Source of the DNA: Thiohalobacter thiocyanaticus
GTDB taxonomy: Bacteria; Pseudomonadota; Gammaproteobacteria; Thiohalobacterales; Thiohalobacteraceae
Length of the DNA: 64,000 nucleotides
Reading direction: 5' to 3'
NCBI RefSeq assembly: GCF_003932505.1
Contig: NZ_QZMU01000001.1
Location: 2,108,001 to 2,172,000 of the forward strand
Shown here one piece after another: positions 26,827-35,900 of this stretch. A program made the translations under genes and the position numbers. The notes beneath the pieces are model-generated. The model ran no database searches, was not told where the DNA came from, and saw only the letters and a program-made list of their open reading frames with translations. Position 1 is the first letter of the stretch. Each line of letters starts with the position of its first letter.

Positions 26827-27174
26827 TTAAGTGGCATCCCCGTACTCGATTTTTCCTAATAAATTATGCACCTTTTGTCTATCTTCACTGGTGCTAAGTA
26901 GATTAGACGGGATACGCATACCAAGTCCGCGCTGAGGGGATGTCATCCATTCGATTGCGGCCTGTTTAGAATGAAATACTTTTTCGGCGTGCTCATAAAC
27001 GGACAGCGCCTGAATCGATAATTTGCCACCCTTGGAGCCAGGCCTGGAAGCTTTTGCAAGGGTGATTCTGCCGTTGATAACGATACAGTCCACCTCATCA
27101 GCCGATTGTAAATCTGCCTGCCTGCACTGATCCGCAGAAAGCGTAATTCGTCTTTTCGGGTCAATTTTGGGCAT
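26827..27174 (-). CDS. Fusion of AbrB-like and MbcA/ParS-type antitoxin domains
   Basis: 115 residues. The N-terminal part MPKIDPKRRITLSADQC...INGRITLAKA resembles the swapped-hairpin AbrB/MazE DNA-binding domain. The C-terminal part (AEKVFHSKQAAIEWMTSPQ, LGMRIPSNLL, KVHNLLGKIEYG) matches the Xre/MbcA/ParS toxin-binding domain found in RES-Xre antitoxins. No RES or other toxin gene is next to it, so it is an orphan antitoxin or a repurposed regulator. It lies convergent with the HTH gene. Confidence 0.6.
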   Translation of the reverse strand: MPKIDPKRRITLSADQCRQADLQSADEVDCIVINGRITLAKASRPGSKGGKLSIQALSVYEHAEKVFHSKQAAIEWMTSPQRGLGMRIPSNLLSTSEDRQKVHNLLGKIEYGDAT

Positions 27175-27479
27175 TTTGTGTCTTTAGGGCTGGGTGGGTC
27201 CTTCGAGCGATCGCACCCTTTGACCTTCCCCTAGTTGAAGTTGAAGAGGCTCGCACGGCAGCCAACCGAATGTGTTGTATCAATTGATAAAATTATGGCC
27301 ATTCCGGATTTGGATGACCAGGCTCAAAGAACCCCATTATTGGCTCTCTTAGGCCTTTTCAAAATCTGCCTTTTATCCATACTCTCCTTAAATCACTCTA
27401 GGGGCCGATCAGTGAAAGTTTTTTGTTGCAGAGGGTGGATTCTATATAGTGTGCCTGCTATTCTTTTTTTGCAGATGAA

Positions 27480-27495
27480 ACACAATATGTTGTGT
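27480..27495. promoter_or_regulatory. NrdR-like box inside the transposon right end
   Basis: ACACAATATGTTGTGT differs from the perfect nrdJ-upstream box by one base in the 16-bp core. It lies 169 bp inside the right terminus, between the last cargo gene and the TnsB sites. A possible promoter (TTGTTG, 16-bp spacer, TATAGT at 27445-27450) precedes it and points out of the element towards the gene at 27692. Confidence 0.6.
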
Positions 27496-27525
27496 CTTTG
27501 TGTGCACTACAGTAACCTCTGATGC

Positions 27526-27664
27526 GATTTTTGCACCATATGCGCTAAAAGTTGGTGAATTTTGCAAATTATGAGGGCTATGGTTTGCAGGTTATGCACG
27601 CTAATGGGTGTCTAACGTATTGATTATAAAGGGTCGGGCTTTGCGGCTTTTGCTCTAGCCCACA
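27526..27664. promoter_or_regulatory. Right transposon end with four TnsB-type sites
   Basis: The inverted core TTTGC(A/G) occurs at 27530, 27561, 27584 and 27640, followed by TTATG or similar, mirroring the left-end ATAA-NN-TGCAAA sites. The terminus is CCCACA at 27659-27664. Spacing is wider (31, 23, 56 bp) than at the left end. Confidence 0.82.
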
Positions 27665-27669
27665 CCCGG
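27665..27669. repeat. Target-site duplication, right copy (CCCGG)
   Basis: Identical to 5154-5158 and directly abutting the right terminus. Joining the flanks restores a 53-bp spacer between the nrdJb stop and the ATG at 27692. Confidence 0.9.
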
Positions 27670-27691
27670 TTCGATCTGCAGGTGAACTGCC

Positions 27692-27916
27692 ATGTTGCTT
27701 CAACACAAACCCATACCGGGTTACTGGTATACCAATATCGTCGGCCAGCTGGTCCAGGTCCGGGCCATCGTCTATTCCGGATCCCGGTTGAGTTCGATCG
27801 CCCTGGAGTACGCCAACGGCAAGCGTGACTTCGTCGATCTGGACGGCTGGCATTACCTGGACCTGTCCATCCATTCACCGCGGCTGGAGCGGCGGGAGCG
27901 GGTCAGGGATCTCTAG
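27692..27916 (+). CDS. Small conserved protein, DUF6763-like, separated from nrdJb by the transposon
   Basis: 74 residues. Pattern: IPGYWYTNIVGQLVQVRAIV, then SIALEYANGKRDFVDLDGWHYLDL. This parallels the protein at 39641-39931 (IGDWYQ...FEIVAV...[18 protein letters not shown]), so the two appear to be paralogues of a small beta-rich family. AGGTGAA precedes the ATG. Before the insertion it would have been the third gene of an nrdJa-nrdJb operon. Function unknown. Confidence 0.7.
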   Translation: MLLQHKPIPGYWYTNIVGQLVQVRAIVYSGSRLSSIALEYANGKRDFVDLDGWHYLDLSIHSPRLERRERVRDL

Positions 27917-27936
27917 GCGACGGTCCGCCTCGACCC

Positions 27937-27970
27937 CCCCGGGCCTGACGCCCGGGGCTTGTTCTGTTTT
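27937..27970 (+). terminator. Rho-independent-like terminator
   Basis: CCCCGGGC (27937-27944) pairs with GCCCGGGG (27950-27957). CTTGTTCTGTTTT follows. It is placed 20 bp after the small gene and probably ends the original nrdJ operon. Confidence 0.65.
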
Positions 27971-28008
27971 CACTCACGCAACCTCCTACCCCACGGTTCG
28001 TCCGCCGA

Positions 28009-28625
28009 TGCCCGTCACTGAAACCCGGGAAACCCTCCCTGGCCCGGCCGGGGAACTGCAGGCGCTCACCGCCCGGCCCGAAACGGTCGCCGGCGTCGCG
28101 GTGATCTGCCATCCGCATCCGCTCTACGGCGGGACCCTCCACAACAAGGTGGTGCATTATCTCGCCCGGACCCTGAACGAGCTCGATATCGCCACGGTGC
28201 GGTTCAACTTCCGAGGGGTGGAGAAGAGTGCCGGCGAATACGACCACGGCCGGGGCGAGCAGGACGACTGCCGCGCGGTGATCGACTGGGCGCGGGCCTG
28301 GCAGCCGGACCGGCCGCTGTGGCTGGCGGGTTTCTCCTTCGGTGCCTATGTGGCCCTGGCGGTGGCGCGCAAGGCCGACCCGGCGCAGCTGATCACGGTT
28401 GCACCGCCGGTGTCGGTGTTCTCATTCGAGGGCATGGCGTTGCCGGAATGCCCCTGGCTGCTGATCCAGGGTCTGGAGGACGAGGTGGTGCCGGCGCAGG
28501 AGGTACTGGACTGGGCCCGCAGTTGCCGGCCGCAGCCGGAGATCGTGGCCCTGGAGGGGGTCTCGCACTTCTTTCACGGCCGCCTCAACCTGCTGCGCCA
28601 GACCCTGCTCGACCGGCTTGGCTAG
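28009..28625 (+). CDS. Alpha/beta hydrolase, dienelactone hydrolase-like small family
   Basis: 205 residues. VICHPHPLYGGTLHNKVVHY is the signature of a widespread proteobacterial hydrolase family. The nucleophile elbow is GFSFGAYVAL (Ser), the acid lies in QGLEDEVVPAQ, and His in GVSHFFHGRL. Its substrate is unknown and no signal peptide is present. The start at ATG 28009 is chosen over an upstream open frame that runs through the terminator. Confidence 0.85.
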
Positions 28626-28630
28626 CCGGT

Positions 28631-28810
28631 TCAGAACCCGACCGGTCGCTGCCGGGCAAAGCGGAACACCGCCGAGGCCGTGGGAAAGGTCTGCGGCAGC
28701 ATGTGGTTGTTGATGGTGCCGACCCAGTACTCGGGCAGTATACCGCCCTTGAACACCGGCTTGGCCGTCACCTCAATGCCATGGATATTCTTGTTGACTG
28801 GCATGTTCAT
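28631..28810 (-). CDS. Small hypothetical protein
   Basis: 59 residues, starting MNMPVNKNIHGIEVTAKPVF. GGAGG lies eight bases before ATG 28810, which supports translation. The central KGGILPEYWVGTINN is distinctive, but I do not recognise a family. It is convergent with the hydrolase gene. Confidence 0.5.
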   Translation of the reverse strand: MNMPVNKNIHGIEVTAKPVFKGGILPEYWVGTINNHMLPQTFPTASAVFRFARQRPVGF

Positions 28811-29112
28811 GTGTCGATCCTCCTGACGCAATCAGGCGGGAGAATCCGCTCTGGCTGGAGTCAGTTGAAATCACAGCAACTGTTGTGCCTGATCTTATAT
28901 CATAATGAAATCAAATCAGATTTTTTATTCTGGCCGGGTTCGTCCTCAAAGTGCGATAATAAAATGTAAAAAAGGCTGACGGCCATTCCCCACCTCTTGA
29001 TACGCTCGCGGCAGAACCGGAGCATGGCATGGGCGCGCGCCTTTGTTATGCTTTGGCCGCCATTGCCGGCACGGCACAGGCGCGCGTCCCGCGCCTCACA
29101 GGTCGAGACCCG

Positions 29113-30810
29113 ATGTATCTGAAATTCTACGGACTGGACAGCAAGCCTTTCTCCATCGCCCCGGATCCGCGCTTTCTCTACCTGAGCGAGCGTCACCGGG
29201 AGGCGCTGGCGCACCTGCTGTTCGGCCTGGGCGAGGGTGGCGGTTTCGTTCAGCTCACCGGCGAGGTGGGCACGGGCAAGACCACCCTGAGCCGGGCGGT
29301 GCTGGAACAGGTGCCGCCGCATGTCGACGTGGCCATGATCCTCAATCCCCGGATCAACGAGCACGAGCTGATTGCCACCCTGTGCGATGAACTCGGCGTG
29401 GCCTACCCCGCCAATACCACCAGCATCAAGGCCCTGACCGATGCGCTCACCCGGCACCTGCTGCGCAGCCACGCCGACGGGCGCAGGACGGTACTGCTGA
29501 TCGACGAGGCGCAGAATCTCAGCCGCGAGGTACTGGAACAGGTGCGGCTGCTGACCAACCTGGAGACCGCCGACGAGAAACTGCTGCAGATCATTCTCAT
29601 CGGTCAGCCCGAGCTCAAGGGACTGCTGGCCCGTGAGGACCTGCGCCAGCTGGCCCAGCGCATCACCGCCCGCTATCACCTGGAGCCTCTGACGCGGGAC
29701 GAGACCCGCGCCTACATCCAGCACCGGCTGCGCGTGTGCGGCGGGCCCATCGACCTGTTCACCCCGGCGGCGATGGATGAGGTGCAGCGCCTCTCCGGCG
29801 GGGTGCCGCGACTGATCAATATCCTCTGCGACCGTGCCCTGCTGGGCGGCTATGTCGAGGATCGCCGCCACATCGACCGCCGCATTGTCCGCCGCGCCGC
29901 AGGCGAGGTATTGCCGCAGGGACGCGATCGCATCCCGGCGCGCCGGCCGGTGCGGGCCGCGGCCGCCCTGGGCCTGGTGATGATCGCGGCGGGTGCCCTG
30001 GCCTGGCTGGCCTGGCAGCCGCTGCAGCGCCAGGCCCTGCCGGCGCTGGCCTGGCTGGGGCCGGAGTCGGGAGCGCAGACCGCGGATGTCGCCCCGGCCG
30101 GGGGCGACCCGTCAGCGGCGGCCGGATCGACCGTGGAAACGGTTTCCGCCGTCGCGTCCAGGGCGGTGGCGGATGCGACGCCCGCGGCTGCACTGGAGCA
30201 GCACCTGAAGGCCGGGGATGCGGCCGCCGCGGCGGCCTGGGACCGGCTGTTCCAGCGCTGGGGCATGGAGGCGCAGATGCCGGGACAGCCGGCCTGTGAG
30301 CAGGCGCAGGCCCTGGGCCTGCAATGCCTGCAGCGGACCGGCAACTGGAACCAGCTGCGCCGGCTCGACCGGCCCGCCGTGCTGCAACTGCTGGCCGGGG
30401 ACGGGCGCCGGGTGCCGGTGCTGCTGGACGGCCTGGAGGCCGACCGGGCCCGGTTGCAGCTGGACGGACAGAGCCTGGAGCTGCCGCTGGCAACACTTGA
30501 CCGTTACTGGATGGGTGAATATGTGCTGCTGTGGCGTTCCCCCATCGCGGGCGAACTGCTGCGCCAGGGCGATGTCAGTGAGGACGTGGCCTGGCTGCGC
30601 CGGGTGCTGGTCGACCAGGGCATCCTGGGGCCGGTGACGGGCGAGGCCCGGTATCGCTTCGATGCCGGGCTGCAGCAGGCCGTGGAGCAGTTCCAGGCCC
30701 GGCAGGGCCTGCAGCAGGATGGCGTGGTCGGCGTCCTGACCCTGATCCAGCTCAACAATGCCGACCGTGACAACCGTGCGCCGCGCCTGCGGGCCGCCGG
30801 GCAGGGGTGA
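29113..30810 (+). CDS. gspA: GspA/ExeA-like ATPase with peptidoglycan-binding domain
   Basis: 565 residues. An AAA ATPase with Walker A TGEVGTGKTT (about residue 53) and Walker B LLIDEAQNL leads, followed by one membrane segment (AALGLVMIAAGALAWLAW, about 283-300). An Ala/Pro-rich linker and a C-terminal PG_binding_1 domain (VEQFQARQGLQQDGVVG) follow. GspA with GspB inserts or stabilises the type II secretin in the cell wall. ATG 29113 begins the conserved MYLKFYGLDSKPFSI. gspB starts 8 bp after its stop. No other gsp genes are in the window. Confidence 0.9.
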   Translation: MYLKFYGLDSKPFSIAPDPRFLYLSERHREALAHLLFGLGEGGGFVQLTGEVGTGKTTLSRAVLEQVPPHVDVAMILNPRINEHELIATLCDELGVAYPANTTSIKALTDALTRHLLRSHADGRRTVLLIDEAQNLSREVLEQVRLLTNLETADEKLLQIILIGQPELKGLLAREDLRQLAQRITARYHLEPLTRDETRAYIQHRLRVCGGPIDLFTPAAMDEVQRLSGGVPRLINILCDRALLGGYVEDRRHIDRRIVRRAAGEVLPQGRDRIPARRPVRAAAALGLVMIAAGALAWLAWQPLQRQALPALAWLGPESGAQTADVAPAGGDPSAAAGSTVETVSAVASRAVADATPAAALEQHLKAGDAAAAAAWDRLFQRWGMEAQMPGQPACEQAQALGLQCLQRTGNWNQLRRLDRPAVLQLLAGDGRRVPVLLDGLEADRARLQLDGQSLELPLATLDRYWMGEYVLLWRSPIAGELLRQGDVSEDVAWLRRVLVDQGILGPVTGEARYRFDAGLQQAVEQFQARQGLQQDGVVGVLTLIQLNNADRDNRAPRLRAAGQG

Positions 30811-30817
30811 TCACCGC

Positions 30818-31555
30818 ATGTCCTATATTCTCGAGGCATTGAAGAAATCCGAACAGGAACGCCAGCTGGGCGCGGTGCCAAGGCCGGAGCTGGCGCTGCC
30901 CGCACAGGGGCGCCCGTCCCGGAGCTGGTGGCCCTGGCTACTGGCCGCAGTGCTGTTGCTGAATGCCGGTATCCTGGTGTGGCTGATGCTGCGTCCGGCG
31001 CCGTCCCCGCTGCTGACGCAGGACGGGGCCGGCGCGTCGGCGGCAAGCCTGTCCGCGGGTACGTCCGCGGCCGATTCCGGCGCGCCTGCGACGACCGCGG
31101 CAACCGGCACCGGGACGGAACCGCCGGCCGTTGCCGCGACCGGGACGGAGAGCGCGGACACACAGGCCGCACCGGTCACGCAGCCAGCCCCGCAGCCGCC
31201 ATCAGCACCGCAATCGGAGTCGTCATCCCGGCCGCAACCGGTCCGCGGCAGTGTGCAGTGGATGCGTTCGCCCGAGACCGGCGCGGACACGACCGCCTCC
31301 GAGCCCGCGGCGCCGGCCGCGGCCGATGTGCCGCACTGGGAGGAACTGCGCGCGGCCGAGAAAAGCGGCCTGACCCGGCCGCGGCTGGACGTGCATGTCT
31401 ATGCCGAGGCCCCGGCGCAGCGCTTCGTGCTGATCGATCTCAGGCGCTACCGCGAGGGCGAGCGGCTGGACAGCGGCGGGCGGCTGGAGGCCATCACCCC
31501 CGAAGGGGTGATCATCGAGGCGCGCGGTACCCGTTACCGGATCGGACGTCCCTGA
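30818..31555 (+). CDS. gspB: General secretion pathway protein GspB
   Basis: 245 residues. It begins MSYILEALKKSEQERQLG, the hallmark of GspB, then one membrane helix (WWPWLLAAVLLLNAGILVWLML, about 34-55). A long low-complexity Ala/Thr/Pro periplasmic linker follows, then the C-terminal GspB domain (LDVHVYAEAPAQRFVLIDLRRYREGE...EGVIIEARGTRYRIGRP). It partners GspA. The window supplies no secretin, so the pair may serve a distant type II or pilus system. Confidence 0.92.
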   Translation: MSYILEALKKSEQERQLGAVPRPELALPAQGRPSRSWWPWLLAAVLLLNAGILVWLMLRPAPSPLLTQDGAGASAASLSAGTSAADSGAPATTAATGTGTEPPAVAATGTESADTQAAPVTQPAPQPPSAPQSESSSRPQPVRGSVQWMRSPETGADTTASEPAAPAAADVPHWEELRAAEKSGLTRPRLDVHVYAEAPAQRFVLIDLRRYREGERLDSGGRLEAITPEGVIIEARGTRYRIGRP

Positions 31556-31644
31556 AGCGCGAACAGCCGGCTGAGCCCTGACCGCCTTGCCCTGCTGTTG
31601 CGTACATTCCGTATATTCCGTGGCACTCTTTCAAGGAAATCAGC

Positions 31645-32118
31645 ATGCTCGATCGAATCCAGTCCTTTTTCAACGACATCATCCAGGCCGAGGTCGATGA
31701 CAGCACCCCGGATACCCATGCCCACGGTATCCGTCTGGCCACGGCGGCGCTGCTGATCGAGATGGCCCGGGCCGATTTCGACGCGTCCGATCAGGAACGG
31801 CTGCTGGCCGGGGACATGCTCGCCAGCCGTTTCGACCTGAGCCAGTCGGAGCTGGACGAGCTGATGAGCCTGGCGGAACTGGAGGTGCGCGAGGCCGCCT
31901 CGCTGTACGAGTTCACGCGCCTGATCGATGGCAAGCTGTCATTCGAGGAAAAACAGGAAGTCATCGGCATGCTGTGGGAAATGGCCTACGCCGACGGGGT
32001 GCTGGACAAGTACGAGGAGCACCTGGTGCGCAAACTCACCGATCTGCTGCACATACCGCACAAACAGATGATACGCATAAAGCACGCGGTACGGGAACGC
32101 CTGGGGATCGGGGATTGA
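31645..32118 (+). CDS. TerB-family protein
   Basis: 157 residues of all-helical TerB fold: ATAALLIEMARADFDASDQE and MLWEMAYADGVLDKYEEHLVRKL, each with acidic metal-binding positions. TerB domains are linked to stress response and membrane association; the precise role is unknown. AAGGAA precedes the ATG. A GC-rich inverted stretch (32119-32225) follows and may terminate transcription. Confidence 0.85.
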   Translation: MLDRIQSFFNDIIQAEVDDSTPDTHAHGIRLATAALLIEMARADFDASDQERLLAGDMLASRFDLSQSELDELMSLAELEVREAASLYEFTRLIDGKLSFEEKQEVIGMLWEMAYADGVLDKYEEHLVRKLTDLLHIPHKQMIRIKHAVRERLGIGD

Positions 32119-32228
32119 GGGCCGGCGGCCCGGATTGAGCCGAGCGAAGCCCGGGTTTCGCCAGCGCGCAACCCGGGCAACGGCTCGCGGGGCTCCGGGC
32201 CGCGCGGCCCGGAATCCCGCCTTCATGG

Positions 32229-32582
32229 TCAGACCATGTCTTTCAGGTTCTTCAGCGGGGTGACCTTCACCACATTGCGGGCCGGTTTGGCCTTGAACAC
32301 CATCTCTTCACCGGTGAAGGGGTTGATGCCCTTGCGCGCCTTGGTGGCGGGCTTGCGCACGACCTTGATCTTCATCAGGCCGGGAACATTGTAGAAACCG
32401 GGGCCGGTGCGCTTCAGGTCGCGCTTGATCAGCATCGAGAGGGCGTCGAACACGGCACCAACATCTTTCTTGGTCAGGCCGGTTTTGTCAGCAATATAGG
32501 AAAGGGTTTCGGACTTGGTGGTGGCTTTGGTGGCTGCCTTGGCGGCGGCTTTCTTCTTCGCGGTCTTCTTCTTTGCGGCCAT
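32229..32582 (-). CDS. HU-family DNA-binding protein with lysine/alanine-rich N-tail
   Basis: 117 residues. The first 22 residues are a KKKTAKKKAAAKAATKA-type tail, then an HU/IHF fold with LSYIADKTGLTKKDVGAVF. The DNA-gripping arm region carries RKPATKARKGINPFTGEEMVFKAKPARNVVKV, matching the usual RxGRNPxTGE motif. The basic tail resembles eukaryotic histone H1-like extensions seen in some proteobacterial HU proteins and would tighten DNA compaction. GAGGAG precedes the ATG. Confidence 0.9.
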   Translation of the reverse strand: MAAKKKTAKKKAAAKAATKATTKSETLSYIADKTGLTKKDVGAVFDALSMLIKRDLKRTGPGFYNVPGLMKIKVVRKPATKARKGINPFTGEEMVFKAKPARNVVKVTPLKNLKDMV

Positions 32583-32990
32583 TAATATAAGCTCCTCTGT
32601 TCATCATCGTCGATGTTAATTGGGATGCATGGAAATGGTGACGTCGATAAGATAGCACAATTGAACTGCAGGGGAAGGGGTTTGAGGCTTTTATTGCAGT
32701 ATTTTCCGCGTTATCCCGTGTTCCACAGCACGCGCCTGCGCAGCGCACGCGCAGGCGTGTCGGACGTATCCCAGCGCAGCGCATCATTCGGCATGTAAGA
32801 AATCACGGCAGCCAGAGCCCTGCAGATGTGATCCATCCCCGCGCCACCGGGATGCCAAACGGGCCACAATTTCTCCCCGACACCGGACTCAAGATCGACC
32901 CCCCAGGCGCCGATAGCCAGAGTGGAATGTCGCCTCCCCGCAGGAGGCGGGCGCGGATTGGTGTGTCACTGACAGGACGGTTCAGACTGC
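32583..32990. other. Divergent promoter region
   Basis: 408 bp between the HU-type gene and the giant coiled-coil gene, which are divergent. No coding sequence is apparent. A hairpin CGCCTCC/GGAGGCG at 32931-32949 sits about 40 bases before the downstream start. No repeat family of the window is present. Confidence 0.4.
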
Positions 32991-35900
32991 ATGGGAGCAG
33001 CCAAAAAAATCATAGATAAAAAGACCTTACAGACCCTCGTACCCTTCAATGCCCTGTCGCCCATGCACTTCAACGAGGTGGCGCAGAAGACAGTCGTCGA
33101 AGAGGTCGGTGCCGGTCGTTATCTGTTCAAGGAGAAGGACCGCGACAACCGCGCCCTGTATGTCCTGGATGGAGAGGTCAACCTGCTCGCCGAGGGCAAG
33201 GTGGTGGGCTCGGTTGTCGGCGGCACCGACGCGGGCCTGCATCCGCTGGCCAATCAGCAGCCGCGCCAGGTCGCGGCGCGCACGGCCAGCAAGGTCACCA
33301 TCGCCTACATCGATTCCAGCCTGCTGGACATCTTCCTGACCTGGGACCAGTCCTCCGGCTACGAGGTTGCCGAACTCGACGACGAGGACGGCGAGGACTG
33401 GATGACCCGGCTGCTGCAGTCACAGGCCTTTCTCAAGCTGCCGCCGTCCAATATCCAGCGCCTGCTGATGCGTATGGAGACGGTGCCGGTCAAGGCCGGC
33501 GAGGCCATCATCGAGCAGGGCCAGGAAGGCGACTACTTCTATATCATCAAGAACGGCCGCTGCGAGGTCACGCGCAAGCCCTCGGCCAAGGCCAAGGCAG
33601 TCAAGCTGGCCGAACTGGCCGACGGCGACGCCTTCGGCGAGGACGCGCTGGTCTCCAACGCCAAACGCAACGCCACCATCACCATGCTCACCGACGGCAT
33701 GCTGATGCGCCTGTCCAAGCAGGATTTCACCGAGCTGCTCGAGGAGCCGCTGGTCAACAAGGTCGACTACGCCGAGGCCGCCCGCCTGGCCGAAGGGGGC
33801 GATGCCGAATGGCTGGATGTCCGTCTGCCCGGCGAATACGCCAACTCCCATGTCCCGGACGCGCGCAATATTCCGCTGTCGGCCCTGCGCCTGGAGCTTG
33901 GACAGCTCGACCCGCAGAAGAAATACATCGTCTGCTGCGATACCGGCAGCCGCAGCGCCAGCGCCGGTTTTCTGCTGAGCCAGCGTGGCTTCGACGTCTA
34001 TGTGCTCAACGATGGCCTGGTCACTGTGCCGGCCGAGGTCATGACCGGAACCGCGGTCACGGCCGCGGCACAGGCAGCGGAACCGGAACCGGTACCGGAG
34101 CCGGAGCCGCAACCGGAGGCACCGGCCGATGCCGGGGTGGTCGATCTCAGGCCGACGGATGCGTCCGCAGCGCAACCGGCGGCGGAGACCGAAGCGGCGG
34201 ATGGCCAGGCCCGCAACACCTATGAGCGCGAACTGGCGCGGTTCAAGCAGTTCCGTGAGGATGCGCTGAAGAAGATCCAGCAGGCCCGCGAACAGGCGCA
34301 GAGCGCGGGTGAGGCGCGGGAACAGGCCGAGGCCCAGGTCGCCGCCCTGCGCGAGGAGCTGGCGGCCGTACAGGCACGCCTGGACGGTCAGGATGCGGCG
34401 GCCGGTCAGGCCTCGGAGCAGAACGAACGCATCGACAGCCTCAAGGCCGAACTCGACGAGCTGAGCGAGCACAGCGGCGAGCTGCGCAAATCACTGGAGG
34501 CGGCGCAGGCGGAGAACCGTGAGCTGCAGAACCGGCTCAAGGAGGCGCAGCAGAACCTGGCCGCCGAACAGGCCGCCGCCGAGGAGCAGCTGAACGATTT
34601 TTCCCGGCGGCTGGAGGAATACGAGGGTACGGCGGGACAGGCCGAGCAGGATCGGCAGGCCATGAGCACGCTGCAGTCCGAGCTGGAAGCGCTGCGCAGC
34701 CAGGCGCAGGCGCGGGACAGCGAGCATCAGCAGCAGCTCGCCGCAGTCGAGTCCCGGGCCGATGCCGCCGAGCAGGAGCGCGATCAGCTCAAGCAGCAGC
34801 AGGCGGAGCAGGCCAGCGAGCAGCAGGAGCGGCTGAGCGCCCTGGAAACCCAGCTCGAGCAGGCCCGCACCCGTATCACCGAACTGGAACAGGATGGTGA
34901 CAGCCAGCTGCAGCAACTGCGTGCACAGGAACAGGCGCTGCAGCAGCGCCTGACCGAGACCGAATCTCGGGCCGGGACCGCCGAGCAGGAACGCGATCAG
35001 CTCAGGCAGCAGCAGGAGACGCAGCAGGCGCAGCTGCAGGACGAGATCGAACGCCTGCAGCAGGCCCTGGAGGCGCAGCGCACGGAGACCGGCGACGAAC
35101 TGGAACAGGCCCGGGCCCGGATCACGCAGCTGGAGGCCGAACTCGACAGCGCGCACGCGCAGACGGAGGAACAGGCGCAGGCCCGCAACGCCGCCCAGGC
35201 GCAACTCGAGGCCGAGCAGCAGGAAGCCGACCGTCAGCGTGAACAGCTGCAGCAGGAACTCGAGCAGGCCCGCACTGAGCTGAGCGCCCGGAGACAGGAT
35301 CAGGAGGCGCAGCAGGCCGAGCTGCAGCAGGCCAACGCCGAGCTGCAGGCCCGGGTCGAGGAACTGCAGTCGCAGCTGCAGGCGCAGACAGATAATGCAA
35401 CGCAGCTGCAGACGCAGCTTGAGACGGCCCGCTCCGAGCTGGCCGCGAGCCAGACGGCCCGCCAGGAACTGGAGCGCCAGGTGCAGTCCCTGGAGCAGGA
35501 CGGCGACGCCCAGCTCACCGAGCTGCGCCGGCAGTACCGGGCCCTGCAGGAGCAACAGCAGACCACCGAGACCCGGGCCGCCGCCGCCGAGCAGGCGCGG
35601 GATGAACTGCAGCAACAGCTGGGCGCCCTGGAGAAAGAGCGCGATGCGGCCGCGGCCAGTGATGCCGGGCGCGCCCGTGCCCAGGCGGAGCTGGAGCAGC
35701 GGCTGGAGGCCCTTCAGGTTGAACTCGACACTGCCCGCGAGGCCCGTGACGGACTGCAGGCACAACTCGAGCAGCAACAGGAACAGACCCGGACCCTGGA
35801 AGCACGCCTGGCCGAACACGAGGCCGAAGCGCGCAACGCCGGCGAGACGCTCGAGACCGAACGCAATCGCGCTGCTGAGCTGGAAACACAGTTGCAGACA

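Larger units (their letters stand above)
5159..27664. mobile_element. Tn7-like transposon, 22.5 kb, carrying type II CBASS
   Basis: The element starts TGTGGG and ends CCCACA, the same terminal hexamer as Tn7. The outer 25 bases of the two ends match in inverted orientation at 21 of 25 positions. Repeated sites with the core ATAA-NN-TGCAAA lie inside both ends. A CCCGG target duplication flanks the element. It encodes TnsA, TnsB, TnsC and a large TniQ/TnsD, plus about 14 kb of defence, surface and mobile-element cargo of lower GC than the host. It is inserted about 30 bp past the nrdJb stop, in the spacer to a small gene at 27692. No CRISPR-Cas or tnsE was seen. Confidence 0.93.

Noticed and set aside
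5157..27611. GGTGT as an alternative target duplication (5157-5161 and 27607-27611)
   Set aside because: It would give ends that do not match each other. CCCGG with TGTGGG/CCCACA termini fits every criterion.
29113..31555. A complete type II secretion locus
   Set aside because: Only gspA and gspB are present; neighbours are unrelated.
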